Assembly (NCBI RefSeq): GCF_016907535.1
Contig: NZ_JAFBCF010000001.1
Coordinates: forward strand, 372,001-436,000
DNA: 64,000 nucleotides
Origin: Microlunatus panaciterrae
GTDB lineage: Bacteria; Actinomycetota; Actinomycetes; Propionibacteriales; Propionibacteriaceae
Direction of reading: 5' to 3'
Shown here: positions 61,700 to 64,000 of the stretch, one piece after another
How positions within the stretch are numbered: position 1 is the stretch's first letter
Layout: every line of letters begins with the position of its first letter
Notes under the pieces: generated by a model
Seen by the model: only the letters and a program-made list of their open reading frames with translations
Told to the model about the DNA's origin: nothing
The model's database searches: none
Program-made: the position numbers and the translations under genes

Positions 61700-61713
61700 C
61701 CGAAACGTTTCGG
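61700..61713. promoter_or_regulatory. LacI-type operator, perfect palindrome, before the unknown protein and lacI
   Basis: CCGAAACGTTTCGG is an exact 14-bp palindrome in the 209-base gap between the repressor (61541, minus) and the large unknown gene (61751, plus). It starts 38 bases upstream of the latter's ATG. It may serve both genes, giving autoregulation. Confidence 0.8.
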
Positions 61714-61750
61714 CTGAAGATGATCACCCAGATAGAGGCGAGGCGGCATC

Positions 61751-64000
61751 ATGAACACTCCCCCAGAGGCTTCGACTCGGCTCGAGGCCGGCGGCGGACG
61801 AGTGGTGTTCCAGCGCGGTGTGGACGGGTTCGGCTACCACCTCGAGGTCCAGGACACCCTGGACTGGCGCCGGGTGACCGCGGAGCACAATGCGCTCATC
61901 AGCGGGCCCACGTTCGGACTGCGGCCAGAGAACGTCGACCTCGAGGGTGACGTGCTCACCCTGTCCGGGACGAAGGAGCTGGCCGATGGGCGCAGCTACT
62001 CCTGGCGCGGCCTGGTCGAGCCCGTGTCCGGCACCAGCTGGTTCCACTGGGTCGTGATCGTCGAGTCGGCCGGGTTCCCCATCGGAACAAGCGGTGCCGT
62101 CGAGCCGCAGATCGCCCTCGACCTGGGGCCGCTGCCTCCGTACGAGCGTGGTGACCATGTCTGGTTCAAGACCCTGGTGCAGAACCCCACCCAGTGGAAC
62201 AACGAGGGTCGGGGCAACGATTTCCCGGCGCTGTACTACTACGACCCCTATCTCAAGGCGAAGTTCCAGATGTTCTTCGATATGAGCCCGATGAGCTGGA
62301 TGGGGCCCGAGACGATCAAGCGGTTCCAGGGGTACCGCTGCGGGCTGCGGCGGCTCGACCATGGTCATCCCGCGGCGGAGATCGGTTTGCTGGCGGAGGC
62401 GCAGGGCGGTCAGCGGTTCCCCGCCGGCAGCCAGGTCTTCTCCTGGTACGTCTCCGTGCAGCACCTCTCCGACGAACCGACCCCACCGCGTGAGCAGGAC
62501 GCCCTGACAGCGCTGGTGTCCGACTGCCTTGCCCTGCTGCCGCCCATCAACGGGTACTGGCCCGAGCGGGCCACCAGCTGGCGGGAGCTGGCCGACGGCT
62601 GCGCCGTGGATCTGATGGACGACGAGCACTGCTGGGGAAGAGATGATACGGGTGAGTACCTGCGCTCCTACGTGGATGGTCACTCCGATGCCTGGGCCGT
62701 GACCGTCGCCGCACGCGGTCGGACGTACGACGGCGACGGACCCTGTCTGGAGGCAGCCCTGTGGGCTCTCGATCCGTTGGATGACCTCGCCCGATCGTTG
62801 GCCGGCGACCCGTATCCCGAGCTCCGCAGCCGGCTGCGGGCCTTCATCACCGCCGAGGTGCGCAGACCACACTGTGCGATTCTCAGCGGTCGCACCGACC
62901 AGCCGCTCTTCATGGGCACCTGGCAGTACGTCTATCTGCTGGCGGAGGTGTGGCGGCTGTTCGAGGGCACGGAGGACGACGAGCTGCAGAAGCTCATCCA
63001 GAACGAGATCGACACGGTACTGGTGCCGATGGCCCACACCGTGGCCTACCTGTTTCCGCTGCAGTTCGACAAGGCGTCGCTGACCGCGGTGGGCCCGGGA
63101 CCGGCCTATCCGGTGGCGGGCACGTTCGCCCTGCTGATGCTCGACGTCGCCGCGGCGACCGGCGAGCGCAGCTATCAGCACGAGGCCGAGCGGGCGCTTC
63201 GTGCCCTCGCGCACGTCCCGATCGACGCGGCGCTGCAGGAGGTCTTCCTGGTCGCCCACGCACTGGATGCGGCCGACCGGCTCTGCACCTTGACCGGTGA
63301 TCAGGAGTGGGAGCGGGCACGAGAGTACTTCCGGGCCCAGACGCTGCGGATGATGTACTGGTACAACGACAACACCTCCCCGCGGACGGCGCTCTCGCGC
63401 CACCTCGGCATGTTCCTGGCCTGCGCCAACATCGGCTACCCGGCCTTCTTCGAGAACATCGAGGTGGCTGCCCGACTGGCGACCGCTGCCGGCACCGAGG
63501 ACGACCCGTCCGACAGCCTGCGCATCCTCGATTACGCTCGCCGCACCAACCAGTCGTTCATGCCGGTGTGCTCGCCCGACATGTACGGGCCGATGCCGGT
63601 CGGCTACATCCCGTTCGAGGACGTCCCCATCCTGGAGGGGCCGAACGACGCGGGCTTCCTCGGGCAGGAGATCTATGGCGCCGGCTTCACCTTCCGTGCC
63701 CACCTGTTGTGGGACGCGCTCGCCGGGGCCGACCACAGTGAGGTGATGGTGGTCAACACCGACTCCTACCGCGGCGGCACCACGTCGGCACCCACCCGGC
63801 TCACCTTCCTTGCCTACAACAGCACTGCCGCAGCGGTGAGCAGTGAGATCAACTTCCCGTGCCTCGCCGACGGCAGAACGGGGACGCTCGAGGTGTCACC
63901 TCCCGGAGAGAGTGCAGTCCGCCGCCGAGTCGACGAGGGCCACGGGATCCGGCTGAGCCTGCCGGGGGGTGGTTGGGCCAGGCTGACCCTCACCCTCGAT
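61751..64000 (+). CDS. Large unrecognised protein, probably carbohydrate-active, truncated by the window edge
   Basis: The frame is open from ATG 61751 to the last base: 750 residues with no stop. I do not recognise the family. Residues ~1-235 look beta-rich (RVVFQRGVDGFGYHLEVQDTLDW, WFHWVVIVESAG, GSQVFSWYVSVQHL). Residues ~240-640 look helical and toroid-like with many aromatic and acidic residues (ATSWRELADGC, HCAILSGRTDQPLFMGTWQYVYLLAEVWR, LMYWYNDNT-type MMYWYNDNTSPRTALSRHLG). From ~650 a second beta-rich part begins (TRLTFLAYNSTAAAV). No signal peptide. This layout resembles glycosidases or lyases with an alpha/alpha barrel, but that is inference. Confidence 0.75.
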   Translation, partial: MNTPPEASTRLEAGGGRVVFQRGVDGFGYHLEVQDTLDWRRVTAEHNALISGPTFGLRPENVDLEGDVLTLSGTKELADGRSYSWRGLVEPVSGTSWFHWVVIVESAGFPIGTSGAVEPQIALDLGPLPPYERGDHVWFKTLVQNPTQWNNEGRGNDFPALYYYDPYLKAKFQMFFDMSPMSWMGPETIKRFQGYRCGLRRLDHGHPAAEIGLLAEAQGGQRFPAGSQVFSWYVSVQHLSDEPTPPREQDALTALVSDCLALLPPINGYWPERATSWRELADGCAVDLMDDEHCWGRDDTGEYLRSYVDGHSDAWAVTVAARGRTYDGDGPCLEAALWALDPLDDLARSLAGDPYPELRSRLRAFITAEVRRPHCAILSGRTDQPLFMGTWQYVYLLAEVWRLFEGTEDDELQKLIQNEIDTVLVPMAHTVAYLFPLQFDKASLTAVGPGPAYPVAGTFALLMLDVAAATGERSYQHEAERALRALAHVPIDAALQEVFLVAHALDAADRLCTLTGDQEWERAREYFRAQTLRMMYWYNDNTSPRTALSRHLGMFLACANIGYPAFFENIEVAARLATAAGTEDDPSDSLRILDYARRTNQSFMPVCSPDMYGPMPVGYIPFEDVPILEGPNDAGFLGQEIYGAGFTFRAHLLWDALAGADHSEVMVVNTDSYRGGTTSAPTRLTFLAYNSTAAAVSSEINFPCLADGRTGTLEVSPPGESAVRRRVDEGHGIRLSLPGGGWARLTLTLD

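Noticed and set aside
61724-63736. A 670-codon minus-strand frame opposite the large unknown protein
   Set aside because: Considered as the real gene, but the plus frame has balanced composition, aromatic and acidic patterning, and an operator and start in place; the minus frame reads as low-complexity shadow.

Overview
This is a high-GC (roughly two-thirds G+C) actinobacterial chromosome segment. The evidence is a WhiB1 next to a PdtaS-type kinase, a SigH/SigR sigma factor with its RshA/RsrA zinc anti-sigma factor, the tiny actinobacterial ribosomal protein bL37, and a fused Kgd-type 2-oxoglutarate enzyme. The order whiB1-pdtaS-(bL37)-rshA-sigH-SRAP-aroA-rsgA-hisN resembles the mycobacterial whiB1-sigH-aroA region. 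The many sugar ABC transporters and glycosidases suggest a soil or plant-associated, sugar-scavenging member, perhaps Propionibacteriales; that placement is inference.

Layout. 1-5 kb: end of a GT87-like membrane glycosyltransferase, then an NgcEFG-like amino-sugar ABC transporter divergent from a BadF-type sugar kinase. 5-16 kb: kgd, a DUF6104 protein, a repeat tract, two MDR dehydrogenases, galK and a polar amino-acid ABC transporter. 16-32 kb: the conserved core (whiB1, pdtaS, a DUF3311/MctP-like transporter pair, an inserted sulfatase-GH2 pair, bL37, rshA-sigH, SRAP peptidase, DoxX protein, aroA, rsgA, hisN, CoxG-like protein). 32-41 kb: serA, a P-loop kinase, a cysteine-free HesB-like protein, a MOSC protein and a P1-peptidase/dipeptide-ABC operon whose second permease is frameshifted. 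41-51 kb: secreted SpoIID/VCBS protein, repeat tract, O-methyltransferase, ThuA-Gfo/Idh pair, FUSC protein, an intact IS481-family element, GH29 fucosidase, initiator tRNA and a CDF transporter.

51-64 kb is the most interesting part: class I aldolase, two coupled Gfo/Idh/MocA oxidoreductases, a four-gene operon (sugar-binding protein, two permeases, GH130), a third Gfo/Idh gene, a LacI repressor and a large unrecognised protein of at least 750 residues that runs off the window. The same operator-like palindrome (CCGAARCGYTTCGG) lies before the oxidoreductase pair, between the transporter and the third oxidoreductase, before the unknown protein, and, with one extra base, before the distant ThuA-Gfo/Idh operon. 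I read this as one LacI-controlled regulon importing and catabolising an oligosaccharide (possibly a mannoside) by phosphorolysis and NAD-dependent sugar oxidation.

Other structural points: several convergent genes share a CTAG as overlapping stop codons, and the IS481 element sits in exactly such a site without breaking either gene. Two copies of a long perfect palindrome, a dispersed hairpin family, 20-bp and 51-bp tandem repeats and a CCCTGAGCCTGTCGAAGGG-type repeat occupy the intergenic tracts. galK and its divergent neighbour appear to share a bidirectional leaderless promoter.
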